6,501 nt of DNA, from the NCBI GenBank assembly GCA_020630045.1, contig JAHDCE010000246.1:1-6501 (forward strand), in the 5' to 3' direction. The DNA comes from Saprospiraceae bacterium (GTDB lineage Bacteria; Bacteroidota; Bacteroidia; Chitinophagales; Saprospiraceae). The notes beneath the pieces were generated by a model. The model had not been told where the DNA came from. It made no database searches and saw only the letters and a program-made list of their open reading frames with translations. Below are positions 6,343-6,501 of this stretch, one piece after another (position 1 is the first letter of the stretch; the number at the start of each line of letters is the position of its first letter). The position numbers were made by a program, and so were the translations under genes.

Positions 6343-6501
6343 ATGGAAGGAGCAAAAAAATTAAGCAATATTCAATTGGAATTATTAAAAATATTCAGCT
6401 TTGATTTGAGTGAAGAACAAATCAAAGAAATCAAAGCATTATTATCCCAATACTTTGCTGATAAAATCACCTCACAAATCGATTCGTTATTCGAAGAAAA
6501 C
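6343..6501 (+). CDS. putative antitoxin-like protein of a PIN-toxin pair (5' part; runs off the window)
   Basis: An ATG at 6343 opens a frame of 53 codons that is still open at the window end. It begins MEGAKKLSNIQLELLKIFSF, continues DLSEEQIKEIKALLSQYFAD and ends KITSQIDSLFEEN. This closely resembles, from memory, a family of short acidic proteins of about 70-80 residues (LSNLQLELLKLFS, SEEQLLEIKxLLxxYFA, xxxDxLWEENxW) abundant in Cyanobacteria and Bacteroidota and often encoded just before a PIN-domain ribonuclease toxin. The expected job would be to bind and neutralise that toxin. No DNA-binding domain can be seen in the visible part. G+C is about 28% by hand count, clearly below the his genes, and no Shine-Dalgarno precedes the start. 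The partner toxin would lie beyond base 6501 and is not seen, so the toxin-antitoxin role is inferred. Confidence 0.6.
   Translation, partial: MEGAKKLSNIQLELLKIFSFDLSEEQIKEIKALLSQYFADKITSQIDSLFEEN

Overview
The window is mostly one compact histidine-biosynthesis operon on the + strand, in the order hisG (3' end only) - hisD - hisC - hisB - hisH - hisA - hisF. It is followed by about 210 bp of AT-rich non-coding DNA and the first 53 codons of a small acidic protein that resembles the antitoxin-like partner of PIN-domain toxins.

The likely source is a member of the Bacteroidota. The reasons are the bifunctional histidinol-phosphatase/IGP-dehydratase HisB, a HisB phosphatase half of the type I associate with that phylum (ends of the form TRKPG, no zinc-loop cysteines), the long HisG with a C-terminal regulatory domain, the GDCBHAF gene order, and start codons that mostly lack a clear Shine-Dalgarno sequence. 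I cannot assign an order or genus.

Layout: positions 3-527 hold the last 174 residues of HisG. HisD (568-1857), HisC (1861-2913) and HisB (2925-4016) follow with gaps of 40, 3 and 11 nt. HisH (4054-4638) comes after a 37-nt gap, HisA (4646-5362) after 7 nt, and HisF (5356-6129) overlaps the end of hisA by 7 nt. The two longest gaps each hold a small inverted repeat. All seven proteins look intact and carry their catalytic residues.

Together these genes cover entry into the pathway (HisG), the isomerase step (HisA), the HisH/HisF glutamine amidotransferase-cyclase that makes imidazole-glycerol phosphate, then dehydration (HisB C-terminal half), transamination (HisC), dephosphorylation (HisB N-terminal half) and the two-step oxidation to histidine (HisD). 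The HisI/HisE activities (steps 2 and 3), whose gene commonly closes such operons after hisF, are not in the window.

Instead, hisF is followed by an imperfect inverted-repeat element of about 155 bp (6141-6295) that looks like a MITE or a decayed insertion-sequence remnant, and then by the putative toxin-antitoxin gene. This 3' junction is the only unusual part of the window. I found no CRISPR array, tRNA, rRNA or clearly new system; the rest is an ordinary biosynthetic operon.
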